Source: Rhizobium sp.
GTDB taxonomy: Bacteria; Pseudomonadota; Alphaproteobacteria; Rhizobiales; Rhizobiaceae
Assembly (NCBI GenBank): GCA_002796995.1
Contig: PEKW01000002.1
Coordinates: 317,988 to 381,987 of the forward strand
Length of the DNA: 64,000 nucleotides
Direction: 5' to 3'
Below the pieces are notes generated by a model. It had not been told where the DNA came from. It did no database searches and saw only the letters and a list, made by a program, of their open reading frames with translations. Position 1 is the stretch's first letter, and the number at the start of each line of letters is the position of its first letter. A program made the translations under genes and the position numbers. Positions 1 through 8,780 of the stretch are shown here, in pieces.

Positions 1-2
1 GC

Positions 3-977
3 CTGGGCGCGAAGGCGCTGCGCGTGCGTGCGAGCTTCATGCCGGGGCGCGCCCACACCGTCGCCGACAAGCTCGAGCGGCTGACCCTGCACGAGATCGA
101 CCTGGAAAACGGCGCCGTGCTGGAGACCGGATGCGTCTATATCGTCCCGCTGATGGAGAGCCTCGACCTGCCGGCCGCAATGTCGGCCTCGGCCAATCCG
201 AAGAGCTCGACCGGCCGCCTCGACATCTTCACCCGCGTCATGGTCGACTATGCTCAGGAATTCGACAAGATCCCGGCCGGCTACAAGGGGCCGCTCTATC
301 TGGAGATTAGCCCGCGTACTTTCCCGGTCATTGTTAGGCGCGGCTCGCGCCTGTCGCAGATCCGCTTCCGCGTCGGTCAGGCACTGCTCGGCGAGCGGGA
401 ACTGCTCGACCTGCATGCGGCGGAGACCCTGGTCGCCAGCGAAGCGCCGAACGTCTCGGGCGGCGGGATCGCGCTGTCGATCGACCTGAAGGGCACCGGC
501 GAGCAGGGCCTGATCGGCTATCGCGGCAAGCACCATACCGGCGTGATCGACGTCGACAAGAAGGCCGCGCATGACGTGCTCGACTTCTGGGAACCGCTCT
601 ACAGCCGCGGCGCCGACGAGTTGATCCTCGATCCGGACGAATTCTACATTCTCGTCTCCAACGAGGCGGTGCATGTCCCGCCGCTCTATGCCGCCGAGAT
701 GACGCCCTATGACCCGCTGGTCGGTGAATTCCGCGTGCACTATGCCGGCTTCTTCGACCCCGGTTTCGGCCATGCCGCCGCCGGTGGCTCGGGAAGCCGC
801 GCCGTGCTCGAAGTGCGCAGCCACGAAGTGCCCTTCATCCTCGAGCACGGCCAGGTGATCGGCCGCCTCGTCTACGAGCACATGCAGGAGCGCCCTGAAG
901 GTCTTTACGGCTCGGGCCTCGGCTCCAACTACCAGGCCCAAGGCCTGAAGCTGTCCAAGCATTTCCGGCTCGGCTGA
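3..977 (+). CDS. dcd: 2'-deoxycytidine 5'-triphosphate deaminase, 5'-truncated by window edge
   Basis: The reading frame is open from the first bases of the window, so the true start lies upstream and about 325 C-terminal codons are seen. The product resembles the long Dcd of rhizobia (about 360 residues, roughly twice the enteric enzyme). Dcd proteins deaminate dCTP to dUTP for thymidylate synthesis in the cytoplasm. The C-terminal part has the trimeric dUTPase-like beta character, with segments such as VPFILEHGQVIGRLVYE and an ending KHFRLG. The GTG at 24 is only an internal codon. It ends 29 bases before a consensus -35 box that serves the following tRNA. Family assignment comes from recall of the protein family. 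The exact substrate is inferred. Confidence 0.75.
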   Translation: MGAKALRVRASFMPGRAHTVADKLERLTLHEIDLENGAVLETGCVYIVPLMESLDLPAAMSASANPKSSTGRLDIFTRVMVDYAQEFDKIPAGYKGPLYLEISPRTFPVIVRRGSRLSQIRFRVGQALLGERELLDLHAAETLVASEAPNVSGGGIALSIDLKGTGEQGLIGYRGKHHTGVIDVDKKAAHDVLDFWEPLYSRGADELILDPDEFYILVSNEAVHVPPLYAAEMTPYDPLVGEFRVHYAGFFDPGFGHAAAGGSGSRAVLEVRSHEVPFILEHGQVIGRLVYEHMQERPEGLYGSGLGSNYQAQGLKLSKHFRLG

Positions 978-1006
978 TCGGCGCCCGCGCAAGGTCGGTT
1001 TCGCCC

Positions 1007-1036
1007 TTGACAGAGCGCCGCATCTGTTGGAACTGT
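1007..1036 (+). promoter_or_regulatory. Putative promoter of tRNA-Gly
   Basis: A perfect -35 hexamer TTGACA lies at 1007-1012, just after dcd stops, and a weak -10 (GAACTG or AACTGT) follows at 1030-1036. The first tRNA base is at 1046, the spacing expected for a short 5' leader. The -35 is seen directly. The -10 is poor, which lowers confidence. Confidence 0.45.
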
Positions 1037-1045
1037 GCGGGCCGC

Positions 1046-1119
1046 GCGGGTGTAGCTCAATGGTAGAGCAGCAGCTTCCCAAGCTGAATACGAGGGTTCG
1101 ATTCCCTTCACCCGCTCCA
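1046..1119 (+). tRNA. tRNA-Gly (anticodon CCC)
   Basis: The acceptor stem GCGGGTG (1046-1052) pairs with CACCCGC (1109-1115), followed by discriminator T and an encoded CCA. The D-arm contains AGCTCAATGGTAGAGC. The anticodon loop TTCCCAA gives anticodon CCC, which decodes GGG. The T-arm has GGTTCGATTCC. One non-Watson-Crick pair (G-A) is present at the top of the anticodon stem. All cloverleaf elements are visible directly. Confidence 0.95.
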
Positions 1120-1147
1120 GCCTCCTTCAATCATCGAGACCGTCCGC

Positions 1148-2350
1148 TCACTGTGCCACGCCATTGCGCCGGCGTCTGGCTTCGAGCAGCAAAAGGCCCG
1201 CGAGCGTCAGCACGGTAAAGCCGGCGCCGCCGAGGAAGGTGCCGGTCGGGCCGGTGGCGTCCCAGAGCAGACCGGCGATGACGCTCGCCGCCAGCAATGC
1301 TACGCCGGTTACGAGGTTGAACATGCCGAAGGCCGTGCCGCGCAGTTCCGCCGGTGCCGTGTCGGCGACGAGGGTTGCGAGCAGCCCCTGGGTGAATCCC
1401 ATGTGCAGCCCCCAGAGCGCCGCCCCGACAGCAAGACCGGCGAGACCCGACGAGAAGGCGAGCACCAGGTCGGCGGCGAGCAGCAGCACGAGGCCGGCGA
1501 CGAGCAGTCTCGTCCGGCTCATCCTATCCGACAGCGCCCCGACCGGATAGGCGGAGAGGAAATAGGCGGCATTCATCACCACCATCACTGCTGGCACGAA
1601 AGCGAGCGACAGGCCGATGTCCTGGCCTTTCAGCACGAGGAAGGCTTCGCTGAACCGGGCAAGCGTGAAGGCCGACGCGACCGCGACCACCCACCAGTAG
1701 CTGCTGCTCAACCGCCCGAGTTCGCTTCGGCTGAGCGGCATGCGCATCTTGCGCACCGGCGCCGCCCGCTTCGGCTCCTTTACCGCGACGATGATCAGTC
1801 CGGCCGAGACGAAGGCGGGAATGACGGCGATCCAGAAAACCAGGGTGAAATCGTTGCTGAGCGCCCACATGAAGACGATGGCGAGCAGCGGCCCGAGCAG
1901 GGCGCCCAACGTATCCAGAGACTGCCGGAGCCCGAAGCTTGCGCCGCGCAGCTCGGGTGGGGAAATGTCGGCGACCAGCGCGTCGCGCGGCGCGCCGCGG
2001 ATGCCCTTGCCGATGCGGTCGACGAAGCGTGCGGCGATCAGCCAGGCGACGCCCGGTGCGAGCGGGAAGACCGGTTTGGTGAAAGCGGCGAGGCCATAGC
2101 CCAGCGCCGCCAGCAGCTTTCGCTTGCCCAGCCAGTCGCTGAGCGCGCCGGAAAACACCTTGGTGATCGCCGCGGTCGCCTCGGCGATCCCCTCGATGAT
2201 GCCGACGGTGAGCGTCGACGTGCCGAGCACGGTGACCAGGTAGAGCGGCAGGATGGCATGGATCATCTCGGAGGAGACATCCATGAACAAGGACACGAAG
2301 CCGATCGCCCAGATGCTGCCGGGGAGCCTGCGCCAGGTCGCCGTGTCCAA
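1148..2350 (-). CDS. MFS transporter
   Basis: This 400-residue protein has about twelve hydrophobic segments and the major facilitator hallmarks GALSDWLGKRK after the second segment and DRIGKGIRGAPRDALVAD in the first half. The second motif resembles the MJ1317/NreB-like drug or metal exporter branch. It should act in the inner membrane. The substrate is not evident. The only start consistent with length is a TTG at 2350, preceded by GGGAGA seven bases upstream. It stands alone between the tRNA and a glycosyltransferase gene, 96 bases from the latter. Transporter class is clear. Function beyond that is not. Confidence 0.85.
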   Translation of the reverse strand: MDTATWRRLPGSIWAIGFVSLFMDVSSEMIHAILPLYLVTVLGTSTLTVGIIEGIAEATAAITKVFSGALSDWLGKRKLLAALGYGLAAFTKPVFPLAPGVAWLIAARFVDRIGKGIRGAPRDALVADISPPELRGASFGLRQSLDTLGALLGPLLAIVFMWALSNDFTLVFWIAVIPAFVSAGLIIVAVKEPKRAAPVRKMRMPLSRSELGRLSSSYWWVVAVASAFTLARFSEAFLVLKGQDIGLSLAFVPAVMVVMNAAYFLSAYPVGALSDRMSRTRLLVAGLVLLLAADLVLAFSSGLAGLAVGAALWGLHMGFTQGLLATLVADTAPAELRGTAFGMFNLVTGVALLAASVIAGLLWDATGPTGTFLGGAGFTVLTLAGLLLLEARRRRNGVAQ

Positions 2351-2446
2351 GCCCGTCTCTCCCGATCATTTTGGCCACCGCCGCGCCGGCCGGCGAGGCC
2401 TTCTGCGAAACCGTCGGCAAATCTCTGCGCGCTTGCCCGTTGGCGG

Positions 2447-4468
2447 TCAAGACGGCTGGCGGGCGGGATCACAGGCTTCGCCGGAGCGAACCGTTTCGGC
2501 TTGCGTCTGGGGCTGGTGCGGCTGTTGGGTCTCGTGCGGCCGGTGCGGCGTCTTGTTCCAGAAGAAGGGCTTGCAGCGCAGTTCGACCACCGCCTTCCAG
2601 GCGGCGAGCGAGGTCATCATCCAGTAGAGCGGTATGCCCATCCAGCGGTTGCCGACCATTTTCCTCTCATGCGCCGTCATCGTCGTTGCGCCGAGCGTCA
2701 CGAAGGCCGTGTAGCTGCCGAGAATGTTGGTGATGTCGATGATGAACAGGATCGCCTCGAACAGGCCGATCGTCTCGGCCGGCTTCTGCAGCATGGCGAC
2801 CGCCGATGTGGCGATGAAGACCAGGATGAGCGGATGGCTGAGCGCCGAGATCAGCATGCCGCCGATCAGCAGCTGGAAGGTGGCGAAGGCGGCAAATCCC
2901 ATTTCGTCGATCGTGCGGGCCGGATCGCGCATCAGCACCAGCCATGTCTGCAGCCAGCCCTTGAACCAGCGGGTTCGCTGGCCGAGCCAGACGGCGCCTG
3001 TCGTCGGCGCGTCCTCCAGCGTCTGCCGGCGGATCGTGGCGGAGCGGTAGCCGAGCCGGTAGAGCCGCATGCCGAGATCGGCGTCTTCCGTGACGTTGAA
3101 CGGATCCCAGCCGCCGACGGCCTTGAGCGGGCCGATGCGGAAGTGATTGGACGTGCCGCCCAGCGGAAGCGGCATGCGATAGCGCGCCAGGATCGGTAGC
3201 ATGCGGCGAAACAGGGCGGCATATTCGAGCGCGAACAGCGCGCTGGTCCAGGACTGGCGCATGTTTGCGATCACCAGCGGCGCCTGCAGGCAGGCGACAT
3301 CCGCGGGTGCGGCCCTGAACGCGTGATAGGCCTCCTTCAGCTGGCCGGGATGCGGCCGGTCCTCGGCATCGAAGATCGCCACATAGTCTCCGCGCACGCC
3401 GGAAAGCGCATAGCTCAGCGCCTTCGGCTTGGTGCGCGGCACCATCGGCGGCACCTCGACGATCTCGAAATGCCGGGGCGGGTCGAGCGCCCGGATCGCC
3501 GAAAGGGTTTCGATGTCGTCTGCCTCGCAGACCAGCTTGATGTCGAGCCGGGCGCGCGGCCAGTCGAGCCGTTCGAGCGAGCCGATCAGCTGGGCCGCGA
3601 CCTCGGCCTCGCGGTAGAGCGCCACCATCACCGTATAGACGGGCAGGGGTTCTTCGCCGCTGACGACCGGAAGCGCGGCAGGCCTTTGCCGCGCCCGTCT
3701 GAAGCGCCGGCCATGCACCAGGGCGGCCATGCGCAGGCACAGCGCCGCGAGATAGAGCAGAGACAACGTCAGATGCAGGACGTTGACGGCGATCGCCGGT
3801 GCACCCAGGAGCAGCGCAATCACGCCGCTCGTCATCGCACCCGCCCAGAAGCCCTGCCGACCGGTGAGCACCGTGCGGGCGGAGAAATCCGGCCGCGCCT
3901 CGAACAGCGCGTCCACGGTCGCCTTCACCCGCCGGTCCGCCCCGGCCTGCCAGGCGGCGCGCCGGATTGACGACGCGGAGGCGATGGCAAGCGAGTGGCG
4001 AAGCCCCGGATGCCGTTCGAGACTGGCGAGGAGATGGTTGATGCGCCGCGCCTCGGGGGCGATCACTGTGACCGGTGGGCGGGTCTTGTCGTGCAGCCGC
4101 ACCGAGCAGGGCCGGGCGAGCTGACTGTCCAGCCCCTTGCCGTCGACGACCGCCCCGTCCGGAATGGCGTCGAGGAAGGGAAGGCCCACGAGCCGCGCCA
4201 GCGCCGCGTAATAGGCTTCCTCCTGCACCTGGCCGCTCGCCAGCAATTCCTGTTCGATCGTCGTACCGTGCACTGCGGCCCGCCTTGCCATGCAGGCGAT
4301 CAGCGGCTTGGAAAAGCCGAGCGACTTGATCACCAGCGCCTCGTCGCGCAACGCGGAAAGGGCGGCACTGTCCTCGTCCGGCGCGCCGGAGACAGGCACT
4401 TGACGCGATGCGGCACTGGCTTCCCCGGCGATCGCGCCAGCGCGGCCGCCATATTCCCCGATTTGCAT
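2447..4468 (-). CDS. Membrane glycosyltransferase family 2 with N-terminal MshEN-like domain
   Basis: The 673-residue protein starts with a soluble part (about residues 35-190) that resembles the MshEN/T2SSE N-terminal domain often found in front of bacterial surface-polysaccharide glycosyltransferases. Two membrane segments follow near residue 205-245, then a GT-A domain from about residue 275. Visible catalytic motifs are DAED near residue 361, TEDAD near 459 and QRTRW near 496, matching the D, DxD, TED and Q(Q/R)xRW set of processive beta-glycan synthases of the BcsA type. More membrane segments lie at the C-terminus, and no PilZ domain is seen. It probably builds or exports a beta-linked glycan. 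The polymer is unknown. It diverges from the solute-binding gene at 4528. Confidence 0.82.
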   Translation of the reverse strand: MQIGEYGGRAGAIAGEASAASRQVPVSGAPDEDSAALSALRDEALVIKSLGFSKPLIACMARRAAVHGTTIEQELLASGQVQEEAYYAALARLVGLPFLDAIPDGAVVDGKGLDSQLARPCSVRLHDKTRPPVTVIAPEARRINHLLASLERHPGLRHSLAIASASSIRRAAWQAGADRRVKATVDALFEARPDFSARTVLTGRQGFWAGAMTSGVIALLLGAPAIAVNVLHLTLSLLYLAALCLRMAALVHGRRFRRARQRPAALPVVSGEEPLPVYTVMVALYREAEVAAQLIGSLERLDWPRARLDIKLVCEADDIETLSAIRALDPPRHFEIVEVPPMVPRTKPKALSYALSGVRGDYVAIFDAEDRPHPGQLKEAYHAFRAAPADVACLQAPLVIANMRQSWTSALFALEYAALFRRMLPILARYRMPLPLGGTSNHFRIGPLKAVGGWDPFNVTEDADLGMRLYRLGYRSATIRRQTLEDAPTTGAVWLGQRTRWFKGWLQTWLVLMRDPARTIDEMGFAAFATFQLLIGGMLISALSHPLILVFIATSAVAMLQKPAETIGLFEAILFIIDITNILGSYTAFVTLGATTMTAHERKMVGNRWMGIPLYWMMTSLAAWKAVVELRCKPFFWNKTPHRPHETQQPHQPQTQAETVRSGEACDPARQPS

Positions 4469-4527
4469 GACTCTGTTACACCGTCATCGGGAGATGACGC
4501 CCCAGCTGTCCCCGGAAATGGATCATA

Positions 4528-5403
4528 ATGATACGCATCGTAGTTTCATCCCTGCATTTTCAGGGGTTGCGCTTTTTGGTTGTGGCGGCGTGTACAATTC
4601 TTGCGGCTGTGTCCGCGCCGCATCCGGCGGCGGCCGGGGACCTGCCGGTGCTGTTCGATGCCCGCGAGCGCCTGCCGCGCCCCGATCTGTCCGGCGTGCT
4701 GCGCGTGCGCTTCCTGACGACGACGGATTTCCCGCCCTTCAACTTCGCCGACCAGACGGGCCGGCTCGCCGGCTTCCACATTGATCTGGCGCGGGCGCTC
4801 TGTGCCGAACTCGGGATCGAGGCGAAATGCCAGATCCAGGCGCTGCCCTATGGCGAGCTCGAGACGGCGCTCGCCGCGGGACAGGGCGAGGCCGTGCTGG
4901 CCGGCATTGCGGTGAGCGACGAGCTGCGCGCCCGCTTCGCCTTCAGCCGGCCCTATATGCTGCTGCCAGCGCGCTTTGCCCGCAACAAGGCGGTGGAGCT
5001 TGGCGGTGAGAATGCCGACGCGCTGTTCGGCCGGCGGGTGGGCGTGGTCAGCGGCACGGCGCACGAGGCCATGCTGAAAGCCTTCTTCCCCGACATCCAG
5101 GCGGTCCCCTTCGCCGATCGGGCAAAGATGCTGGAGGAGCTGAAGGAAAAGAAGATCGATGCCGTGTTCGCCGATGCGCTGCAGCTGTCCTTCTGGACGG
5201 CCGGCGATGCCGCGGGCAATTGCTGCGCACTGTTCGGCCAGGCCTATGTCTCGGAACGTTTTCTCGGGGAGGGGCTGACGATCATGCTCCGCCGCGACGA
5301 TCCCGTGCTCGCCGCCGCCTTCGACAGCGCACTGGCGGCGCTGTCGCGAAACGGCCGGCTGCAGGAAATCTACCTGCGCTATTTCCCCTACGGGCTGTTT
5401 TAG
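4528..5403 (+). CDS. Transporter substrate-binding protein, family 3
   Basis: A 291-residue secreted protein. It has a signal peptide ending near residue 36 (a hydrophobic run, then APHPAAAG). The mature part carries the periplasmic binding protein family 3 pattern: DFPPFNFADQTGRLAGFHIDL, then the lobe with VGVVSGTAHEAML and the helix LEELKEKKIDAVFAD. Such proteins bind amino acids or other small polar ligands in the periplasm. No permease or ATPase gene is adjacent, so it is either an orphan binding component or a sensor. The start has GGAA about ten bases upstream. The family is secure and the ligand is unknown. Confidence 0.85.
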   Translation: MIRIVVSSLHFQGLRFLVVAACTILAAVSAPHPAAAGDLPVLFDARERLPRPDLSGVLRVRFLTTTDFPPFNFADQTGRLAGFHIDLARALCAELGIEAKCQIQALPYGELETALAAGQGEAVLAGIAVSDELRARFAFSRPYMLLPARFARNKAVELGGENADALFGRRVGVVSGTAHEAMLKAFFPDIQAVPFADRAKMLEELKEKKIDAVFADALQLSFWTAGDAAGNCCALFGQAYVSERFLGEGLTIMLRRDDPVLAAAFDSALAALSRNGRLQEIYLRYFPYGLF

Positions 5404-5523
5404 GACACGCGATCATGCGCGCGGTTGCGCTCCCATAGCTCCGTTTGGGGAACGACCCGGTAGCTTTACCGTTCAGGGGATCCTAGGTGCATGCCCGGCG
5501 AGGGCAGCGAGCCGCCGAGCAGC

Positions 5524-5937
5524 TTACATCGGGCGGTAGCGGGCCATGGCGCTGTGCTCGATTGCCGCGCAGGTCAGCTTGTCGAGGCCCAGCCGGTCGC
5601 GCAGCAATTGCAGGAACCGGATCTCCTCGGGCTTCACGGTCAGGTCGACCGCCATCACCTCGACGGCCAGCGCATAGGCGGTGTCGTAGGAGCGGGCCGG
5701 CACGGCGTCGCGGATGACCTCGAGCGCGATGTCGAGGCCTTCGGGGCCGGCGAGGATGTCGGCGCAACGCTTGGAAACCTCGACGACGCTGTCCTTGTCG
5801 AAGCCGTTGAAGATCGGCAGCAGGTCGATCAACTGGCCGATGCGGCGCAATTCCTTGTCGTTCATCGAATTGTCGACGGCGGATGCCATCACCATGACGA
5901 AGATCAGGGCGTCGTGCGGCGTTACGGGCGTTGTCAT
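5524..5937 (-). CDS. TerB family protein
   Basis: A 137-residue, mostly helical cytoplasmic protein. It resembles the TerB/DjlA-like fold by its acidic helix pairs (for example NSMNDKELRRIGQLIDLLP and LTVKPEEIRFLQLLRDRLGL). TerB proteins bind metals or act in envelope-stress complexes. No other ter gene is present here, so a tellurite function should not be assumed. A GAGGAA ribosome-binding site precedes the ATG at 5937. It lies 72 bases downstream of the nuclease-like gene on the same strand and may be co-transcribed with it and the S24 regulator. Confidence 0.75.
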   Translation of the reverse strand: MTTPVTPHDALIFVMVMASAVDNSMNDKELRRIGQLIDLLPIFNGFDKDSVVEVSKRCADILAGPEGLDIALEVIRDAVPARSYDTAYALAVEVMAVDLTVKPEEIRFLQLLRDRLGLDKLTCAAIEHSAMARYRPM

Positions 5938-6009
5938 CGGTCGGGGATTCCTCGTTGTTTTCCCGGAGAGTAGGATCTGCCGGCCTCGCTTTCAAGCCGG
6001 GCTCCGGGC

Positions 6010-6792
6010 TTACCGCTGGTCGTCGCCGAAAAGCCCGCGGCGCTCGATGCGCGCCTTGTCGGTGAGGGCGGCGAGCGGCGAGCCGGCCGGCGCCTCGGCC
6101 CAGCCGTTCTCGGCCAGCCATTTGGCGATGTCGAGTTCGCCCACGCGGCAGCGGGCCTCGACTATGCCCTTCCAGTCGGCGCTGTCGGTCTCGCAGGCGA
6201 TCGTGCGGTTGCGCAGGAAGAGCCGCTGCTGCGTGCGCGCCACCATGCCGCAGGGCCAGCCGCCGCCCTTCGCGGTCGGGCACATGCGCATCCGGTCGGT
6301 GGTGGCGATGTCGGCGAGCTTGAGGTTTCGCGGCCCGAAGGCGATCAGACCGGCCGCGACGGATTCGGGCCGCGGCAGAAGCACGACCTTCACCCGCTCG
6401 GTCTCCAGTTGTCCGGTGTCGAGCGGCGCGCGCGGTTCGATCCGCTCGAGCTTCTGCGGCTCGGCGGCAAGCGGCGAGGCAAAGAGGTCGGGATTGACCG
6501 GGCGAACCCCGGGCTCCTCCGCGGCCGCAGCCGCATCCTCAGTCGGAGGGGCCTGCGCGCCGGCCGGCTGATCGGCCTCGACGGAGATTTCCGGCGCGTC
6601 GTCCGCCGATGCCGCAGGCTGCTCCGCTGCGGCGTCCGCCGGCGCATTCGGCTCGGCCCATTCGACCGGCATGTCCTCGATCTCGAAGCCCTCGGCCTCG
6701 CTGTCGGCCAGGTTGCGGCCGGCCGCGGTCAGCAGCAGTGCCCACAGGGCGATGCCGGCGACGCCGACGACGATGGTACCGAGAGGACGCAT
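6010..6792 (-). CDS. Membrane-anchored thermonuclease-like protein
   Basis: A 260-residue protein with one N-terminal membrane segment (about residues 5-27), a long Ala/Glu/Pro-rich low-complexity linker (about 30-125) and a C-terminal domain of about 110 residues. The C-terminal domain has the order of a staphylococcal-nuclease-like OB fold, ending with the helix AKWLAENGWAEA and KARIERRGLFGD. The Arg/Glu catalytic set of active thermonucleases is not obvious, and several cysteines replace it, so the enzyme may be inactive or disulfide-stabilised. It begins 12 bases after the S24 regulator gene, which strongly suggests one transcript. The fold assignment is family knowledge. Loss of activity is an inference. 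Confidence 0.65.
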   Translation of the reverse strand: MRPLGTIVVGVAGIALWALLLTAAGRNLADSEAEGFEIEDMPVEWAEPNAPADAAAEQPAASADDAPEISVEADQPAGAQAPPTEDAAAAAEEPGVRPVNPDLFASPLAAEPQKLERIEPRAPLDTGQLETERVKVVLLPRPESVAAGLIAFGPRNLKLADIATTDRMRMCPTAKGGGWPCGMVARTQQRLFLRNRTIACETDSADWKGIVEARCRVGELDIAKWLAENGWAEAPAGSPLAALTDKARIERRGLFGDDQR

Positions 6793-6804
6793 AGGCCGAT
6801 TTTC

Positions 6805-7467
6805 CTACTGGCTGGCCCAGATGATCCGCGCGATCCACTCGACATCCGTCATGTCGAGGTTGCGGTTCGGATGTTCCGGGTTGAGCGATATCAGTTCGAT
6901 GGTCTTGGCCGACTGCCGGGCCAGCACCTTGGCCATGACCTCGCCCTCGCGGGTCTTGACCACCACGCGGTCGCCGCGCCTGACCTGAGCGCCCGGCTCG
7001 ACGATCAGCACGTCGCCGTCGCGATAGAGCGGCTTCATGCTGTCGCCCTGAACCTCCAGCGCATAGACGCCGGCCTTGCGGGCCGGCGAGGCAGGGAATT
7101 CGACCACGTCCCATCCCTGGCCGGCGGGAAAGCCGCCGTCGTCGAAGAAGCCGCCGGCACCGGCCTGGGCAAAACCGAGAAGCGGGATCGAGCCGGCCTG
7201 CGGCGGAAAGGCGCCGTTCGGCACGGTGCCGCCGCCTTCCGGCTGGATGAAGCCCATGAACTGGTCGATGCCGGTTCCGGTCGCCTCGAGCACCTTGGAA
7301 ATGGATTCGGTCGAAGGCCAGCGCATGCGCCCGTCCGGGCCTGTCCGCTTCGACTTGTTGAACGAAGTCGGGTCGAGGCCCGCCCGCCGCGCCAGGCCCG
7401 AGGGCGTCAGCTGGTTGCGTTCGGCGAGCCTGTCGATCGCGGCCCAGATCTTGTCATGCGAAAGCAT
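6805..7467 (-). CDS. LexA/CI-like regulator with S24 peptidase domain
   Basis: The 220-residue protein has an N-terminal helix-turn-helix (about residues 15-70, QLTPSGLARRAGLDPTSF) and a C-terminal S24 domain. The Ser of GDSMKP is residue 143 and the Lys of EVMAKVL is residue 180, the expected dyad for self-cleavage, and an AQAGAGG stretch near residues 100-106 fits an Ala-Gly scissile site. Such proteins repress target genes until autoproteolysis. The start at 7467 has GGAG 11 bases upstream. The gene directly downstream encodes the nuclease-like membrane protein, a plausible target. The dyad is seen in sequence. Regulation by DNA damage is inferred from the family. Confidence 0.85.
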   Translation of the reverse strand: MLSHDKIWAAIDRLAERNQLTPSGLARRAGLDPTSFNKSKRTGPDGRMRWPSTESISKVLEATGTGIDQFMGFIQPEGGGTVPNGAFPPQAGSIPLLGFAQAGAGGFFDDGGFPAGQGWDVVEFPASPARKAGVYALEVQGDSMKPLYRDGDVLIVEPGAQVRRGDRVVVKTREGEVMAKVLARQSAKTIELISLNPEHPNRNLDMTDVEWIARIIWASQ

Positions 7468-7613
7468 CGTCGCTCATGCTCCAGGGCCGGCTGCGACGGC
7501 AACGGAATGCCTTGCCCCGGCGAGATACCGGAACTTTAACCAAAGCGGATTGTCCAGTAAAGGCGAAAAGGAATAAAATCCTGCTTTGCAAGGGCGCTGA
7601 CGCGTCCTTTCCG

Positions 7614-8261
7614 TCAGGCCACCATGGCCATGTTGATCTTGCCGAGCTGGATGACGGCCTGGGTGCGGCTGTCGACCTTGAGCTTCAGCAGGATGGCCGA
7701 GACATGGGCCTTGATCGTGGCTTCGGACACGCCGAGCTCATAGGCGATCTGCTTGTTCAGCAGGCCTTCGCCGAGCATGCCGAGCACGCGGCTCTGTTGC
7801 GGGGTGAGCGTCCTCAGGCGGTTGATCAGGTCGGCAACGTCGGGATCCTGTTCCTGGCCGCCCTGGTAGAATTTCGGCGTCCAGATGTCGCCTTCCAGCA
7901 CGGACTGGATAGCGGCGCGGATGTCCTCGATGCCGGACGACTTGGAGATGAAGCCGGAAGCACCGAGTTCCAGCGCGCGGCGAATGGTGGTGGGGTCGTC
8001 GCTCGCCGAGACGATGACGATCGGCAGGCTGGCGAATTCGGCTCTGAGCGCCATCAGGCCGGAAAAGCCGGACACGCCCGGCATGGACAGGTCGAGCATC
8101 ATCAGCTCGGCGTCGGGATGGGTGGCGGCCGCCTTGCGGGCCGCTTCGAAATCGCCGGCTTCGATGATGGTCTGCTCGCCGTCGATGCCGCTGACGGCCT
8201 GGCGCAGGGCGCCGCGGAAGAGCGGATGATCGTCTGCAATGATGAAGGTCGATGCCGTCAT
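7614..8261 (-). CDS. LuxR-family (NarL-type) response regulator
   Basis: A 215-residue two-domain regulator. The receiver domain has the acidic pocket IADDHP near residue 10 and the phospho-acceptor Asp57 in MLDLSMPG. The C-terminal LuxR helix-turn-helix (about residues 145-205) carries LTPQQSRVLGMLGEGLLNKQIAYELGVSEATIKAHV (in two overlapping parts). The start was set at 8261 because GGAGGGGG lies nine bases upstream. The longer reading to 8279 would put that site inside the gene. No histidine kinase is adjacent, so it is an orphan regulator. The hybrid kinase at 46580 is a conceivable but unsupported partner. Confidence 0.9.
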   Translation of the reverse strand: MTASTFIIADDHPLFRGALRQAVSGIDGEQTIIEAGDFEAARKAAATHPDAELMMLDLSMPGVSGFSGLMALRAEFASLPIVIVSASDDPTTIRRALELGASGFISKSSGIEDIRAAIQSVLEGDIWTPKFYQGGQEQDPDVADLINRLRTLTPQQSRVLGMLGEGLLNKQIAYELGVSEATIKAHVSAILLKLKVDSRTQAVIQLGKINMAMVA

Positions 8262-8318
8262 GTCGGAGCCCCCTCCCAAGAGCGATGTCTTGCTACGCCG
8301 CGTCCGCGGCTCTTCATC

Positions 8319-8347
8319 TATTTAGCGATTACTGGGAATATATACAA
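8319..8347 (-). promoter_or_regulatory. Putative promoter of the LuxR response regulator
   Basis: On the minus strand TTGTAT (8342-8347) and TAAATA (8319-8324) are 17 bases apart, in an AT-rich patch that stands out from the GC-rich surroundings. The start codon lies about 58 bases downstream. This fits a sigma-70 type promoter. It rests on sequence pattern only. Confidence 0.4.
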
Positions 8348-8351
8348 TAGT

Positions 8352-8780
8352 CTATGTTTTGTCGGGCGTTGCGCCTTCTTCCTGTTGCTTGAACTCTTCG
8401 ACCAGGCCGAAGAAGCTGCGCATGAAGCGTTCCATGATGCCGATCGAGCGCTCGACCTCCTCGTCGCTGGGCAGCGGTTCCTCCTTCGCCAGCGGCCGGC
8501 CGGTGGCGAGGCTCTTCTCCAGCGCCTCGACGCGTTTTTCCAGCCGGGCGAGATCCTCCTCATAGGCGGCCCGCTCGTCGGCGGCCATGCGGCAGGTGAG
8601 CGTTCCGTCCTTCTCCTGGCACAGCGTCAGCGCGCCGGTCTTGCGGTCGAGACGGACAAAACCGCCATCGGTCTTCTCCAGCGCGAAGCGCGCCACGTCG
8701 GTGTCCTCGGCCAGGGCCGGCGCGGCGAAGCCGGTCACGATCATCAGGAAAAAGGTCGTTGGCATGGGCATCGGGCGCAT
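8352..8780 (-). CDS. Secreted coiled-coil hypothetical protein
   Basis: A protein of about 142 residues that I do not recognise. The start at 8780 is chosen for its AGGAG site nine bases upstream. It gives a clean signal peptide (hydrophobic run TTFFLMIVTGFAAPALA, with a cut expected after ALA). The mature part has a short beta-like section with two cysteines, a heptad-rich helix (about residues 65-90, LARLEKRVEALEKSL) and a second amphipathic helix near the C-terminus. It is probably periplasmic. It is separated from the LuxR gene by an AT-rich promoter region and may form its own transcript. No function is proposed. Confidence 0.6.
   Translation of the reverse strand: MRPMPMPTTFFLMIVTGFAAPALAEDTDVARFALEKTDGGFVRLDRKTGALTLCQEKDGTLTCRMAADERAAYEEDLARLEKRVEALEKSLATGRPLAKEEPLPSDEEVERSIGIMERFMRSFFGLVEEFKQQEEGATPDKT

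Noticed and set aside
1403..3199. 598-codon plus-strand frame opposite the MFS and glycosyltransferase genes
   Set aside because: It spans the ends of two genes and their gap, with low-complexity Arg/Glu/Gly-rich translation.
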